Assembly (NCBI GenBank): GCA_008682415.1
Contig: VANK01000001.1
Span: 682,001-746,000, forward strand
Reading direction: 5' to 3'
DNA from: Acidobacteria bacterium AB60
GTDB lineage: Bacteria > Acidobacteriota > Terriglobia > Terriglobales > Acidobacteriaceae
DNA length: 64,000 nucleotides
In this document: positions 1-8,793 of the stretch, piece by piece
How positions within the stretch are numbered: position 1 is the stretch's first letter
Layout: each line of letters begins with the position of its first letter
Notes under the pieces: model-generated
Seen by the model: only the letters and a program-made list of their open reading frames with translations
Databases searched by the model: none
Told to the model about the DNA's origin: nothing
Made by a program: the position numbers and the translations under genes

Positions 1-123
1 AATCGCATTCGCAATGGATGCGCTGCAGAGGACCAGCGGGCAGCGACTCACAAAATCTTTGGCAACGGAAGGTGGCTGCGCAGGCGGCGAGGGAGCCGTG
101 CGCCTGCCGCCGTGGAGGAGACG

Positions 124-1092
124 ATGAAACGGATGAGCGTGGCGGGAATGGTAGTCGCGGCGATGGCCGCGGTGGCGGGAACAACGGCTGCGGCGCGCGG
201 GCAGAGTGCGGAGGAGCAGTTGAAGGCGGCGTTCGCGCTGGAGCGGGGCGGCAAGCCGGCGCAGTCGGTGGCCGCGGTGCAGCAGCTGCTGGAGGCGCAT
301 GTGCTGAGCCCGCAGCAGACGGGCAAGGCGTGGAACGTGATGGGTCTCGCCTACGAGGATGAAGACGAGCTGCAGGAGGCGCGGCGCGCATATGAGGAGG
401 CGATCCGCATTCTCGAAACGCTGCCCAACGAACGCGACTACGCGATGGCACTGGACGGGCTGGGCGGAGTGTACGTAACGATGCGGGAGTACGAGGCCGC
501 GGATAAGCTGCGCACCAAGGCTCTGGGGATCTATGAAAAGGCGGGAGACCATCAAGGGATCGAGGAGTCGTCGATCGACCTGGCGCTGAGCGCTTATCGG
601 CAGAACCGGGTGCGGCGGGGGGATGAATTCCTGGCGCGGGCGGTGAAGGAGGAGCGGAAGGTAGCGGCGCCGGACAAGGATGATACGGCCGCGCTGCTGT
701 CTCTGCAGGGGTGGAAGGCGTGGCACGACGGGGACGAGTCGGGGAGTGTGAACCGCTACCGGCAGGCTCTGGAGCAGTGGCGGCAGCTGCATGGCGACGC
801 ACATCCGACGACCGGATGGGGATACGTGCTGCTGGGAGATGCGGAGGCCTCGGCGAACCACCTGGACGCGGCGATGAAGGATGTCAAGAAGGGATGGGAC
901 ATTTTGGAGCAATCGCTGGGGAAACAGAACCGGCATGTCTTGCTGGCGCAACTGGCGTATGCGCGGGTGCTGGAGGCAAGCGGGTCGCGGGCGGAGGCCG
1001 CGCGGCTGAAGGCGACGGCGGAGTCGCTGCTCACGGACGACAGCCGGCGGCAGTGCATGGGGTGCTCGATCAGCGCCGTGGCGCTGCGCTGA
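124..1092 (+). CDS. Secreted TPR-repeat protein
   Basis: A 322-residue tetratricopeptide protein of unknown specific role, probably periplasmic. The ATG at 124 is preceded by GGAGGAG at 114-120, which favours it over the in-frame GTG at 112. The N-terminus (MKRMSV, then an Ala/Val-rich stretch ending near AAARGQS) is a signal peptide. Helical pairs with TPR spacing follow: AWNVMGLAYEDEDELQEARR, ALDGLGGVYVTMREYEAADK and the late YARVLEASGSRAEAARLKA. The end (SISAVALR) resembles the VSALR-type ending I associate with secreted acidobacterial TPR proteins. TPRs mediate protein-protein contacts, so no enzyme function is claimed. The 123 bases before it hold nothing I recognise. Confidence 0.8.
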   Translation: MKRMSVAGMVVAAMAAVAGTTAAARGQSAEEQLKAAFALERGGKPAQSVAAVQQLLEAHVLSPQQTGKAWNVMGLAYEDEDELQEARRAYEEAIRILETLPNERDYAMALDGLGGVYVTMREYEAADKLRTKALGIYEKAGDHQGIEESSIDLALSAYRQNRVRRGDEFLARAVKEERKVAAPDKDDTAALLSLQGWKAWHDGDESGSVNRYRQALEQWRQLHGDAHPTTGWGYVLLGDAEASANHLDAAMKDVKKGWDILEQSLGKQNRHVLLAQLAYARVLEASGSRAEAARLKATAESLLTDDSRRQCMGCSISAVALR

Positions 1093-1216
1093 GGCGGGAA
1101 GGGCGAGAGGGCGGCGGGCTTTTCATTCCCTGTGACGAAGCGGTGCGGAACGGGGGGAGTTGGCGGCGCGGTGAACTACACTCGTGGGAAGAGATCTTCC
1201 CTTCGAGGACGTGTTC

Positions 1217-3010
1217 ATGCGCCGCATTCCCCTGTCTGCTGCTTCCCTTCTCTTCTTGTGTTTCCTCCCCGCCGTCGTCGGCCCTGCGCAGTTACGGGCG
1301 CAGGCGGATGCGAAGCCAGAGCCTGTGGAGGACCGGCGGAAGGCTCTGAATGCGCTGTTCGATCAATACTGGCAGGCGTTCCTAGAGGCGCATCCCGAGT
1401 TCGCGTCGTCGATTGGAGACAAGCGCTACAACGACAAGACCATGGACTATTCCGTGAAGGCGGTGAACGCCTGGCTGGCACGCGAACAGGACTGGATGCT
1501 GAAGCTGGCGGCGATTGACACCGCGGGAATGACGGAGGCCGAGAAGAGCAGCCGGGAGATGCTGCTGCGGGATCTTTCGAACGATATCGAGGGCGCGGAT
1601 TTCAAGGAGTGGGAGATGCCGATGAACCAGATGGGCGGCATCTATTCGGCGTATCCGCAGCTGGTGGAGGAGCTGGACTTCAGCGGGGTGAAGGATTACG
1701 ACGACTGGATTGCGCGCCTGAAGGCTTTGCCGGATGCGTTCGACCAGACGATTACGAACATGTCGATCGGCGTGGAGGACCACCGTGTTCCGCCGAAGTA
1801 TCTGCTGGAGAAGACGCTGACGCAGGTGAAGCAACTGGCGGAGCAGAAGGCGGAGGAGTCGCCGCTGGGGATGCCTCTGAAGAAGTTTCCCGCATCGATT
1901 TCCGCTGCTGAGCAGGAGCGGATCAAGACGGAGATGCTGGCGGTGATTGCCAAGCGGGACCTGCCGGCGTACCAGCGGCTGGCGCGATACCTGGAGGTGA
2001 GCTATATCCCGGCGGGAAGGACGGATCCGGGGATCTGGGCGCTGCCGGATGGGGTGAAGTATTACCAGTACCTGATCCGCACTGCGATTACTACTGATTT
2101 GACGGCAGAGCAGATTCACCAGATCGGGCTGGATGAAGTGAAGAGGAACGAGGCCGAAGAGCTTGCTGTCGCCCAGAAATTGGGCTTCACGGATCTGAAG
2201 AGTTTCTACGCTAGTTTGAAGAGCAATCCAAAGTTGCATCCCGCGGGCCGGGAGGCGCTACTAGCGGCATACCGCTCTTATTTGACGCCAATGCAGGCCA
2301 AGCTGCCGCAGCTTTTTGGGACGCTGCCCAAGGCCCCATTCGAGGTGGCCCCGGTCCCGGATTATCTGGAGAAGTCCTCAGCGGCGGCCTACTACGAGCC
2401 GGGCACTCCAGACGGAAAACGCCCCGGGAGGCTGCGAATCGATACGTATAACGCTCCCGACCGTAATCTGTTTGAGGTAGAGAGCATTGCGTATCACGAG
2501 GGAATTCCCGGTCACCATATGCAGTTCTCGATTGCTCAAGAGATGTCCGGCTTGCCGGAGTTCCGCAAGTACGACTTCTTCCCGGCATTTAGCGAGGGAT
2601 GGGCACTCTATTCCGAGAGGCTCGGGAAGGACCTGGGGCTGTACCAGGATCCGTATTCGGACTATGGGCGGCTGGAGAATGATCAGTGGCGCTCGATCCG
2701 GCTTGTGGTGGACACGGGGGTGCACGCGAAGCACTGGACTCGTCAGCAGATCGTCGACTTCTTCCACGAGCATTCGTCCGTGTCGGAGACCGATGTGCAG
2801 GCGGAGACGGACCGCTACGTTGCGTGGCCAAGCCAGGCGCTGGCGTACAAGGTGGGGCAGCTGAAGATCCTGGAGCTGCGCGACCGGGCGAAGAAGGCGC
2901 TGGGAGAAAAGTTCGATATCAAGGGGTTCCACGACCAGGTGATCGATGCCGGAGCGATGCCGCTGGACATGCTGGATGCGCGGATCAATGCGTGGATCGG
3001 GAGACAGTGA
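1217..3010 (+). CDS. DUF885 family secreted metallopeptidase-like protein
   Basis: A 597-residue protein of the DUF885 family, whose members are predicted zinc-dependent carboxypeptidase-like enzymes. I start it at the ATG at 1217 because GAGG at 1205-1208 is correctly spaced and the residues after it (MRRIPLSAASLLFLCFLP) form a signal peptide; the GTG at 1184 has neither. The family signature HEGIPGHH is at residues 427-434, and the conserved FSEGWALYSE lies downstream with Glu at 460, giving a plausible metal-binding His-Glu-His/Glu set. Length is normal for the family. The protein is probably periplasmic; its substrate is unknown. A heptad repeat array starts at the stop codon. Confidence 0.85.
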   Translation: MRRIPLSAASLLFLCFLPAVVGPAQLRAQADAKPEPVEDRRKALNALFDQYWQAFLEAHPEFASSIGDKRYNDKTMDYSVKAVNAWLAREQDWMLKLAAIDTAGMTEAEKSSREMLLRDLSNDIEGADFKEWEMPMNQMGGIYSAYPQLVEELDFSGVKDYDDWIARLKALPDAFDQTITNMSIGVEDHRVPPKYLLEKTLTQVKQLAEQKAEESPLGMPLKKFPASISAAEQERIKTEMLAVIAKRDLPAYQRLARYLEVSYIPAGRTDPGIWALPDGVKYYQYLIRTAITTDLTAEQIHQIGLDEVKRNEAEELAVAQKLGFTDLKSFYASLKSNPKLHPAGREALLAAYRSYLTPMQAKLPQLFGTLPKAPFEVAPVPDYLEKSSAAAYYEPGTPDGKRPGRLRIDTYNAPDRNLFEVESIAYHEGIPGHHMQFSIAQEMSGLPEFRKYDFFPAFSEGWALYSERLGKDLGLYQDPYSDYGRLENDQWRSIRLVVDTGVHAKHWTRQQIVDFFHEHSSVSETDVQAETDRYVAWPSQALAYKVGQLKILELRDRAKKALGEKFDIKGFHDQVIDAGAMPLDMLDARINAWIGRQ

Positions 3011-3034
3011 TCAGTGATCAGTGTTCAGTGATCA
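3005..3034. repeat. CAGTGAT heptad repeat array 1
   Basis: Four tandem 7-base units of the form CAGTG(A/T)T (CAGTGAT, CAGTGAT, CAGTGTT, CAGTGAT) followed by CA. The array overlaps the stop codon of the DUF885 gene and lies upstream of proC. Similar arrays occur at 3955-3996, 21239-21270 and, inverted, at 21349-21383. Confidence 0.85.
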
Positions 3035-3095
3035 AGAGACGGGGTTGCGGGTATTCTGGTTGCAATGATTCCGGAAGTTTGGCAAAGGGAACAAC

Positions 3096-3950
3096 ATGGG
3101 TGAGATAGCGATTGAGATACCGGTGACGCCGGCGCAGTTGCCGCATGTGCGGGTGGCGGTGCTGGGTGCGGGCAAGATGGGCGGCATTCTTCTGCAGGCG
3201 TTTTTGAAGCAGAACCTGTTTGCTCCGGAACAGATTCATGCGACGGTAGCACACGCGGAGCGCGCGCTGGCGCTGAGCACGCAGTGGGGGGTGGACGTAG
3301 GAACAGACAACCTGGAGGCAGCGCGGCAGGCGGAGTTGATTCTGCTGGGGGTGAAGCCGTTCCAGGTGCCGGAGCTGATCGCGCAGATCAAGCCGGCGCT
3401 GACGCCGGAGAAGACGATTGTGTCGTTTGCGGCGAGCGTGAAGACGAGCGCGATTGAAGAGGCGGCGGGGATGGGAATCGCGGTGATTCGCGCGATGCCG
3501 AATACGCCGTCTGCACTGGGCGCGGGGGCGGCGGGGCTGTGCAAGGGCCGTTTTGTGAAGCCGCAGCAGATGGAGCTGGCGCAGCGCATCTTCGAGACGG
3601 TGGGCCGCACCGTGGTGGTGGACGAGAAGCACATGGACGCGGTGACGGGGCTGTCGGCATCGGGGCCGGCGTATATCTACATCATTATTGAGGCCCTCGC
3701 GGAGGCGGGCGTGAAGGTAGGCCTGCCGCGCGATACGGCGACACAGCTGGCCGCGCAGACGGTGTTTGGGGCCGGCAAGATGGTTCTGGAGACGGGATAT
3801 CATCCGGCGCTGCTGAAGGACGCCGTGACCACGCCGGCGGGATGCACGATAGACGGCATCCTGGAGCTGGAAGAGGGCGGTTTGCGCGTGACGCTGATCA
3901 AGGCTGTGATGCGCGCAACGGAGCGAGCGAAGCAGTTGGCGGCGGGGTGA
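3096..3950 (+). CDS. proC: Pyrroline-5-carboxylate reductase
   Basis: A 284-residue cytosolic enzyme for the last step of proline synthesis: NAD(P)H-dependent reduction of pyrroline-5-carboxylate to L-proline. The Rossmann motif GAGKMG is at residues 24-29. The C-terminal family signature is intact: LSASGPAYIYIIIEAL, then TPAGCTIDGILELEEGGLR, with the expected GPAY and TPxG elements. Length matches the family, with about 15 extra N-terminal residues. The gene is flanked on both sides by CAGTGAT heptad arrays, and it converges on rfbD. Confidence 0.95.
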   Translation: MGEIAIEIPVTPAQLPHVRVAVLGAGKMGGILLQAFLKQNLFAPEQIHATVAHAERALALSTQWGVDVGTDNLEAARQAELILLGVKPFQVPELIAQIKPALTPEKTIVSFAASVKTSAIEEAAGMGIAVIRAMPNTPSALGAGAAGLCKGRFVKPQQMELAQRIFETVGRTVVVDEKHMDAVTGLSASGPAYIYIIIEALAEAGVKVGLPRDTATQLAAQTVFGAGKMVLETGYHPALLKDAVTTPAGCTIDGILELEEGGLRVTLIKAVMRATERAKQLAAG

Positions 3951-3954
3951 AGGA

Positions 3955-3996
3955 CAGTGGTCAGTGGTCAGTGATCAGTGGTCAGTGAACAGGGGT
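3955..3996. repeat. CAGTGGT/CAGTGAT heptad repeat array 2
   Basis: Six consecutive 7-base units (CAGTGGT, CAGTGGT, CAGTGAT, CAGTGGT, CAGTGAA, CAGGGGT). The array fills the gap between the convergent proC stop and the rfbD stop codon, so any transcript terminating here would carry it in its 3' end. Confidence 0.85.
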
Positions 3997-4892
3997 CAGG
4001 GACGCAGTTGAGCCAGAGAGGCGTCGAGGGCAGCCTCCCATTTGGGGAGATGGACGCGGAAGCGTGCGGCGAGCTTCTGGTTGGAGAGCACGGAGTTGGC
4101 GGGGCGCCGGGCGGGGGTCGGGTACTGGTCTGAGTTGATGGGGGCGACCTCCGGCGTTTTGGGGAGGAGGGAGCCGGCCCGGGCGAAGATCTCCTGGGCG
4201 AAGCCGTACCAGGTGGTGGCTCCAGCGCAGGTCATGTGGTAGATGCCGGAGTAGTCGGGGGGTGTACCCGCGGCGCCGGACGAGACGCTGTCGACGATGG
4301 TGCGGGTGGCGTCGGCCAGGGCGATGGATGTGGTGGGCGCTCCGGTCTGGTCGTTGACGATGGTGAGGCGGTCGCGTTCCGCGCCCAGGCGCAGCATGGT
4401 GAGGAGAAAGTTCTTGCCGTGCGGGCCGTAGACCCACGATGTCCGAAAGATGAGGTGTTTGCCCCCGACAGCGGTGATGGCGCGCTCTCCGGCGAGCTTG
4501 CTGGCGCCGTAGACGTTGAGCGGGTTGGTCGGATCCGTCTCGAGCCAGGGAGAGTCTTTAGAGCCGTCGAAGACGTAGTCGGTGGAGTAGTGGACGAGGA
4601 GGATGTCGCGGGTGCGCGCCTCTTCGGCGAGGATGCGGGGGGCTTCTGCATTGATGGCGAAGGCGGCGTCGCGATCCGATTCGGCGCGGTCGACGGCGGT
4701 GTAGGCGGCGGCGTTGAGGATGAGGTCGGGTGCGGCGTCGCGTACGACGGTACGCAGTGCGTCGGGGTGGGAGAGGTCTGCCTGGCGGCGGTCGAGCGGG
4801 ATCAATTGAGCGGCATCCGCGAAGGTGCGTTGCAGTTCGCGGCCGACCTGCCCGGAGGCGCCGAGGATCAGGACGCGGCCGAGCCGGCTCAT
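3996..4892 (-). CDS. rfbD: dTDP-4-dehydrorhamnose reductase
   Basis: A 298-residue short-chain dehydrogenase/reductase of the RmlD family. It reduces dTDP-4-dehydro-L-rhamnose to dTDP-L-rhamnose for polysaccharide or LPS O-chains. The nucleotide-binding motif GASGQVG is at residues 11-17, STDYVFDG at 103-110, and the catalytic Tyr/Lys pair (YGASK) is Y128/K132. The rfbA, rfbB and rfbC genes are not in the window, so the rest of the rhamnose pathway must lie elsewhere. Transcribed away from the CpsB-type phosphatase; the roughly 180-base gap between them must hold both promoters. Confidence 0.93.
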   Translation of the reverse strand: MSRLGRVLILGASGQVGRELQRTFADAAQLIPLDRRQADLSHPDALRTVVRDAAPDLILNAAAYTAVDRAESDRDAAFAINAEAPRILAEEARTRDILLVHYSTDYVFDGSKDSPWLETDPTNPLNVYGASKLAGERAITAVGGKHLIFRTSWVYGPHGKNFLLTMLRLGAERDRLTIVNDQTGAPTTSIALADATRTIVDSVSSGAAGTPPDYSGIYHMTCAGATTWYGFAQEIFARAGSLLPKTPEVAPINSDQYPTPARRPANSVLSNQKLAARFRVHLPKWEAALDASLAQLRP

Positions 4893-5075
4893 GGGAGCAC
4901 TCCGGCCAATGCTGCGGGAGAAGTCGGTTTCATGAGGGGAGAGCGAGAATTCACCTTCTCATCATATCGGCGGCCGCCTGGGCCGGCGACGGGTTGGACG
5001 CGGGGGCGCACGGTATCCTAATGATGTTGGTTGGCACGTGGGCTCGTGCTTGTGGCAGCGGAAGGAAGTTGAGCA

Positions 5076-5864
5076 TTGGTTGAGATTCATTACCACCTGT
5101 TGTTCGGCGTTGACGACGGTCCCCGGACGCTGGAAGATTCGCTGGCCCTGGCCAATGCGTCGGCCGCCGAGGGTGTCACGCATATTGTGGCGACCCCGCA
5201 TTCGAATCACGAGCACCGTTTCGATCTGGCGGGAAATCGGGAGAAGCTGGAGCGGCTGAACGAGCGGCTGGAAGGCCGGCTGACACTGGGTCTGGGGTGC
5301 GATTTTCATCTTTCGTACGAGAATCTGGAAGATCTGCGACGGGATCAGTCGAAGTACACCATCAACGGGAAGCAGTATTTATTGGTGGAGTTTTCCGATG
5401 CGTCGATTCCGGCGGTGACGAGCGAGATTTTGTACGATTTGCAGCTCAACGGGCTCTTGCCGATCATTACGCATCCGGAGCGCAATCCCATCCTCGTGCA
5501 AAATCCGCGGCGGCTTGCGGACTGGATCCGGGGGGGGTGCCTGGTGCAGGTGACGGCGGCGTCGCTGACTGGCAGATTCGGCCGGCGGGCCAAGGCGATG
5601 TGCTTCGACCTGATCCAGAAGAACTGGGTGCACTTTATTGCGAGCGATGCGCACAGCATGGGAGGTCGTCCGCCGGCGATGCGGGAGGCCTACCAGGTTC
5701 TGGAGCAGGAGTTTGGCAGGGACACCGCGGAGCGTCTTTGCGAGCGCAATCCGCGGGCCGCGTTTTACGGAGAGCTGCTGGAGTTGCAGCCGGAGCCGCT
5801 GGCCATCTACGAAGAGGCCCAGCCGGCGCGGCGGGGGTTCCTGAAGGGCATCTTCGGACGGTAG
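5076..5864 (+). CDS. CpsB/CapC-type PHP-domain tyrosine phosphatase
   Basis: A 262-residue PHP-superfamily phosphatase. CpsB/YwqE enzymes dephosphorylate the tyrosine kinases that control capsule and exopolysaccharide assembly. Metal-binding motifs are visible: H5-x-H7, GVDDGP at 11-16, ATPH with H42, THPERN at 132-137, and SDAH with D191 and H193. Translation seems to start at TTG 5076, because this gives the usual short lead before HxH and a GAAGGAAG sequence lies 7-9 bases upstream. The last residues are basic (LKGIFGR). Neighbouring sugar-nucleotide genes support a role in polysaccharide control, but the partner kinase is not in the window. Confidence 0.85.
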   Translation: MVEIHYHLLFGVDDGPRTLEDSLALANASAAEGVTHIVATPHSNHEHRFDLAGNREKLERLNERLEGRLTLGLGCDFHLSYENLEDLRRDQSKYTINGKQYLLVEFSDASIPAVTSEILYDLQLNGLLPIITHPERNPILVQNPRRLADWIRGGCLVQVTAASLTGRFGRRAKAMCFDLIQKNWVHFIASDAHSMGGRPPAMREAYQVLEQEFGRDTAERLCERNPRAAFYGELLELQPEPLAIYEEAQPARRGFLKGIFGR

Positions 5865-5889
5865 AGGATGCCCGCAGGGGAAGCCGCTA

Positions 5890-6495
5890 TTAGTAGTGCG
5901 CCTGGAAGGTGTAGGTGAGACCTACGCCCAGGCCGTTGGGCGTGAGTCCGCGGGTGCCGCGCGATCCCTGGAACGAGGGCCAGATCTGGTACTCGTACTG
6001 GACGCGGAGCTTGAGGCTTTCGGTCAGGCGCGGCTCAACCTGGAGCGCGGGATTAAACATGAAGTGCGATCCGTCGCCGGGACCGTATCCCTTGGGAATG
6101 GTGATGGAGCCGATGCCCACCAAGGCGTTGCCCGAGATGGTGTAGCGCGGGCGGGCGTAGATGCGGACGTTGGGTCCGATGCCATAGGTGTATTCCTTCA
6201 GCGAACCCGAGGGAAGCTGAACGCCGTGCCAGGCCAGCCAGCGCGCGTCGGCTTCGAGGCCGATGCGGTTCCACACATTGTTAACGCCGGCATAGGCTTC
6301 AAAGCCGTAGAGGTGGCGATCCCAGCAACTCACGGGAGAGTCGCCGGGGCATCCCCAGTCGGGGTTGGCGGTGGTGGGCATCACGCCCACGTACTTGGCG
6401 CTTGCCGTGTAAGCGGCGGGCTGAATCTGGGCATTCAGGGCGCTCACGAAAGCAGCGATGAATCCGAGGACAATCAGGCTTCTCTTAAATGCCAT
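5890..6495 (-). CDS. Outer-membrane beta-barrel protein, paralogue A
   Basis: A 201-residue exported protein, probably an eight- to ten-strand outer-membrane barrel. It has a signal peptide (MAFKRSLIVLGFIAAF, cleavage near ALNAQ) and AAGGAG is properly spaced before the ATG. The mature part has DWGC and SPVSCW cysteines, then alternating amphipathic strands and a conserved late block (YEYQIWPSF, then LTPNGLGVGLTYTF) ending in an aromatic strand. About half of its residues match the next gene, which places both in one family. It is the last of three tandem minus-strand barrels. Function unknown; surface porin-like or structural roles are possible. Confidence 0.8.
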   Translation of the reverse strand: MAFKRSLIVLGFIAAFVSALNAQIQPAAYTASAKYVGVMPTTANPDWGCPGDSPVSCWDRHLYGFEAYAGVNNVWNRIGLEADARWLAWHGVQLPSGSLKEYTYGIGPNVRIYARPRYTISGNALVGIGSITIPKGYGPGDGSHFMFNPALQVEPRLTESLKLRVQYEYQIWPSFQGSRGTRGLTPNGLGVGLTYTFQAHY

Positions 6496-6868
6496 TGTTG
6501 CTCCTTCGATGTGGCCGTCCGATACCAGTCACGCCGCAGCGCGCCGCATTCCGACGCTCCCCGGTTTGCGGAGAAAGTCATCGGTTTCCAGGGATCTGGA
6601 AGCATGCACCAGGCGTGTGGGGATGGTTACAAGTGGGTAAATTGTCGCATGGAAGCAGCAAACAAGCTTGACGCCAGTCAAGTTGGGCGTCGCACCGACG
6701 CCAGTACGCCAAAGGGAGGGGGCGCGCGGTCACCACGCAGGCGCGGGTCAGGACCTTCGAAGGAGGTACGCCGGAGTTACGGCTGGCTGGGAGGGATCAG
6801 CTGGCGGTGAATCGAAATTGGGGCGGAGACCGGAGCTCCGCGAGAGGCTCCGGTCTGCTCTGCCAGGC
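6496..6868. other. Intergenic spacer between barrel paralogues
   Basis: A 373-base gap between paralogues A and B. It should contain the promoter and 5' leader of paralogue A (minus strand). I see no convincing gene, tRNA or repeat in it; the longer reading frames crossing it are antisense extensions of the flanking barrels. Confidence 0.6.
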
Positions 6869-7477
6869 CTAGTACACCCTGGAATGGATGCGATAGGTGA
6901 CGCCGACGCCGAAGCCATTGGGGGTGAGGCCGTGGTTGCCGAGCGCGCCGGAGAAGGAGGGCCACATCTGGTACTCGTACTCGTAGCGCAGGGTGAGTGC
7001 TTGAGTGATCCGTTGATTGATGTGGACGCTGGGGTTATAGACGAGATAGTTGCCCTGACCGGGGCCGTAGCCTTTGGGGATGGTGATGGATCCGACGCCG
7101 ACCAGAAACTTGCCGCCGGCGGAGAGACTATGCCAGGTATAGAGGCGGAAGGTGGGGCCGATGACGTAGGTGTTCTCGGCCAGATTGCCGGTGGGCAATT
7201 GAACACCGCGCCAATGGAGCCAGCGCGCCTGGCCTTCGATGCCGACGCGGTTCCAGATATTGGCGACCCCGGCGTAGGCTTCGACGCCGAACAGCTGGCG
7301 GTTCCAGCAGCTAACCGGAGAGTTGTTTGCGCAGCCCCAGTCGGGGTTGACGGTGGTGGGAAGCGCGCCGACGTAGACGGTGCTGGGGGTCAACGCAGCC
7401 GGGGAGGTTTGGGCAGACAGCCCGCCGACGAAGGCGGACTGCAGGAGAGCGAGGAGAAGAGTTTTTTTTACTTTCAT
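6869..7477 (-). CDS. Outer-membrane beta-barrel protein, paralogue B
   Basis: A 202-residue paralogue of the downstream barrel. I place the start at 7477 because GGAGCAG precedes it and the signal peptide begins there (MKVKKTLLLALLQSAFVGGL, cleavage near SAQ); the longer upstream reading has no signal peptide. It shares the DWGC and SPVSCW cysteine pair, the block VGIGSITIPKGYGPG (here VGVGSITIPKGYGPG) and the late YEYQMWPSF/LTPNGFGVGVTY strands with paralogue A. Cell location is predicted to be the outer membrane. No specific function is known. Confidence 0.8.
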   Translation of the reverse strand: MKVKKTLLLALLQSAFVGGLSAQTSPAALTPSTVYVGALPTTVNPDWGCANNSPVSCWNRQLFGVEAYAGVANIWNRVGIEGQARWLHWRGVQLPTGNLAENTYVIGPTFRLYTWHSLSAGGKFLVGVGSITIPKGYGPGQGNYLVYNPSVHINQRITQALTLRYEYEYQMWPSFSGALGNHGLTPNGFGVGVTYRIHSRVY

Positions 7478-7559
7478 AACTGCTCCGACGAGAAACAAAC
7501 TTGCGTGAATCGCCACGCGAACGCGGTGAGACCGCCCGAGTCTTCCTCGCCGGTCCGCC

Positions 7560-8177
7560 TCACCAGCTTTTTGGTTGGCCTCCCAAGGTGTACATCGCTC
7601 CAAAGCTGAAGCCGTTTGGGTTGAGGGAGTGGGGTCCGAAGAGGCGAGGCCAGAACTGATATTCGTAATCGGCGCGAACGGAGAGGCCCCGGAATGCCTG
7701 GACCTGCAAGCCGCCGCCGGGGGCGTAGACGGTACGGGTGTCGTGGGTGTAGGTACGGGGCGCGATGGGCAGGGGGCCGAAGTCGATGCTGCCGAAGCCT
7801 ACGAGGTACTTGCCATACGGCTGCACTCTTCCGAATCTGCGGGAGGTGTAGCTGAAGCCGCCGAGGGCGGTGTCCTGACGCATGCGAGGCACGCCGGCGG
7901 GGAGGCCGCTGTTGATATCACGTCCTTCGATGTCGAGGCCGAGGCCGCGCAGAACTTTGGGGGTGTAGGGGATGCCGGTCCAGTCAAGCCAGGCAGTGGT
8001 TCCGGACATTCTGCGGCCCGGTCCCCAGTCGATGGAGAAGTCGGATCTGCCGACGCCGAAGGCAATCGGCATACGTCCCCGTTCGCTGGCCGCGGGGACC
8101 ACCTGAGAAAAGAGTGGAAGCGTTGCTGCGATGAGAACCGCAAAGACCAAGAGCTTCAAGCTACGCAATGACACCAT
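7560..8177 (-). CDS. Outer-membrane beta-barrel protein, divergent paralogue C
   Basis: A 205-residue exported protein. The ATG at 8177 has AGGAG upstream and opens a signal peptide (MVSLRSLKLLVFAVLIAATLP, cleavage near FSQ). It lacks the DWGC/SPVSCW pair of its neighbours but keeps the same architecture and the C-terminal pattern YEYQFWPRLFG, then LNPNGFSFGAMY, so it is a more distant copy of the same family. It lies 82 bases upstream of paralogue B on the same strand, and the two could be cotranscribed. Confidence 0.77.
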   Translation of the reverse strand: MVSLRSLKLLVFAVLIAATLPLFSQVVPAASERGRMPIAFGVGRSDFSIDWGPGRRMSGTTAWLDWTGIPYTPKVLRGLGLDIEGRDINSGLPAGVPRMRQDTALGGFSYTSRRFGRVQPYGKYLVGFGSIDFGPLPIAPRTYTHDTRTVYAPGGGLQVQAFRGLSVRADYEYQFWPRLFGPHSLNPNGFSFGAMYTLGGQPKSW

Positions 8178-8793
8178 GCCGCATCTCCTATCTAGTAGTC
8201 GCCGTGCTGCGGCCGAACCTTCAATGCCCCAGAACTGAAGAACAGCAAGGCGAAGGGCCTTTTCGACAGCCATAGATTGCTACCTCGACCAGTACACATA
8301 TGCCGAGCTGAAACAGGCCGGAAGGTTATGCGGTTTCCCGGGCGGCGGGATGTGTCATTACAGTCTCAGACGACAAAAGACTGGAAGGACGTTACGACAA
8401 ACAGGGGTCGACGCCTGGAAACGCATCATTCTTACGGAGCGCAGAATCGGGAGAGAAAGAGAGTCAACGCAAAATATTTTGAAATACATATGTCGAGCCA
8501 GATGCCGTAACTTGATAAGTGTTGGCGGCAACGCAGCTCGCCCGCGCCCTAAGCTATTCGCCGGAGAGCCTGTTGTGCGAAAAGCCACAACCGACGCCCG
8601 AGTACACCAAGGTTTCCTATTTTTATTACCTACGCGGGTGCTTACATCTCTTATAACTCATTTTGGCTGGAATGTTGCAAGGAATTGGGGCCGACGCCCA
8701 AGAAATTAACCAGAATGCCCCGAAGGTTGTACCTGGGCAGCGGTGCGGGCGGATGCAGCACCCGCGATGCGATCGGCGCTTCGCGAGCAGCGC
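8178..8793. other. AT-richer intergenic region upstream of the barrel genes
   Basis: A 616-base gap between paralogue C and the acetyltransferase gene. Its middle (about 8440-8520 and 8600-8700) is visibly richer in A and T than the flanks, as expected for a promoter region. It contains a sigma-54-like element at 8664-8679 on the plus strand. The plus-strand reading frames in it have no plausible ribosome site or recognisable protein. Confidence 0.55.
8664..8679 (+). promoter_or_regulatory. Candidate sigma-54 promoter
   Basis: TGGCTGG, four bases (AATG), then TTGCA. This fits the -24/-12 spacing of TGGCACG-N4-TTGCW, with mismatches only at the A and C of the -24 box. It points rightward toward the end of the minus-strand acetyltransferase gene, so it would make an antisense or short unannotated transcript, or it may be chance. 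A sigma-54 activator of NtrC type is encoded at 48912. Confidence 0.3.

Noticed and set aside
8277..8709. Plus-strand reading frames in the gap before the acetyltransferase gene
   Set aside because: They lack ribosome sites and have compositions unlike the coding regions here; the area looks like promoter DNA.
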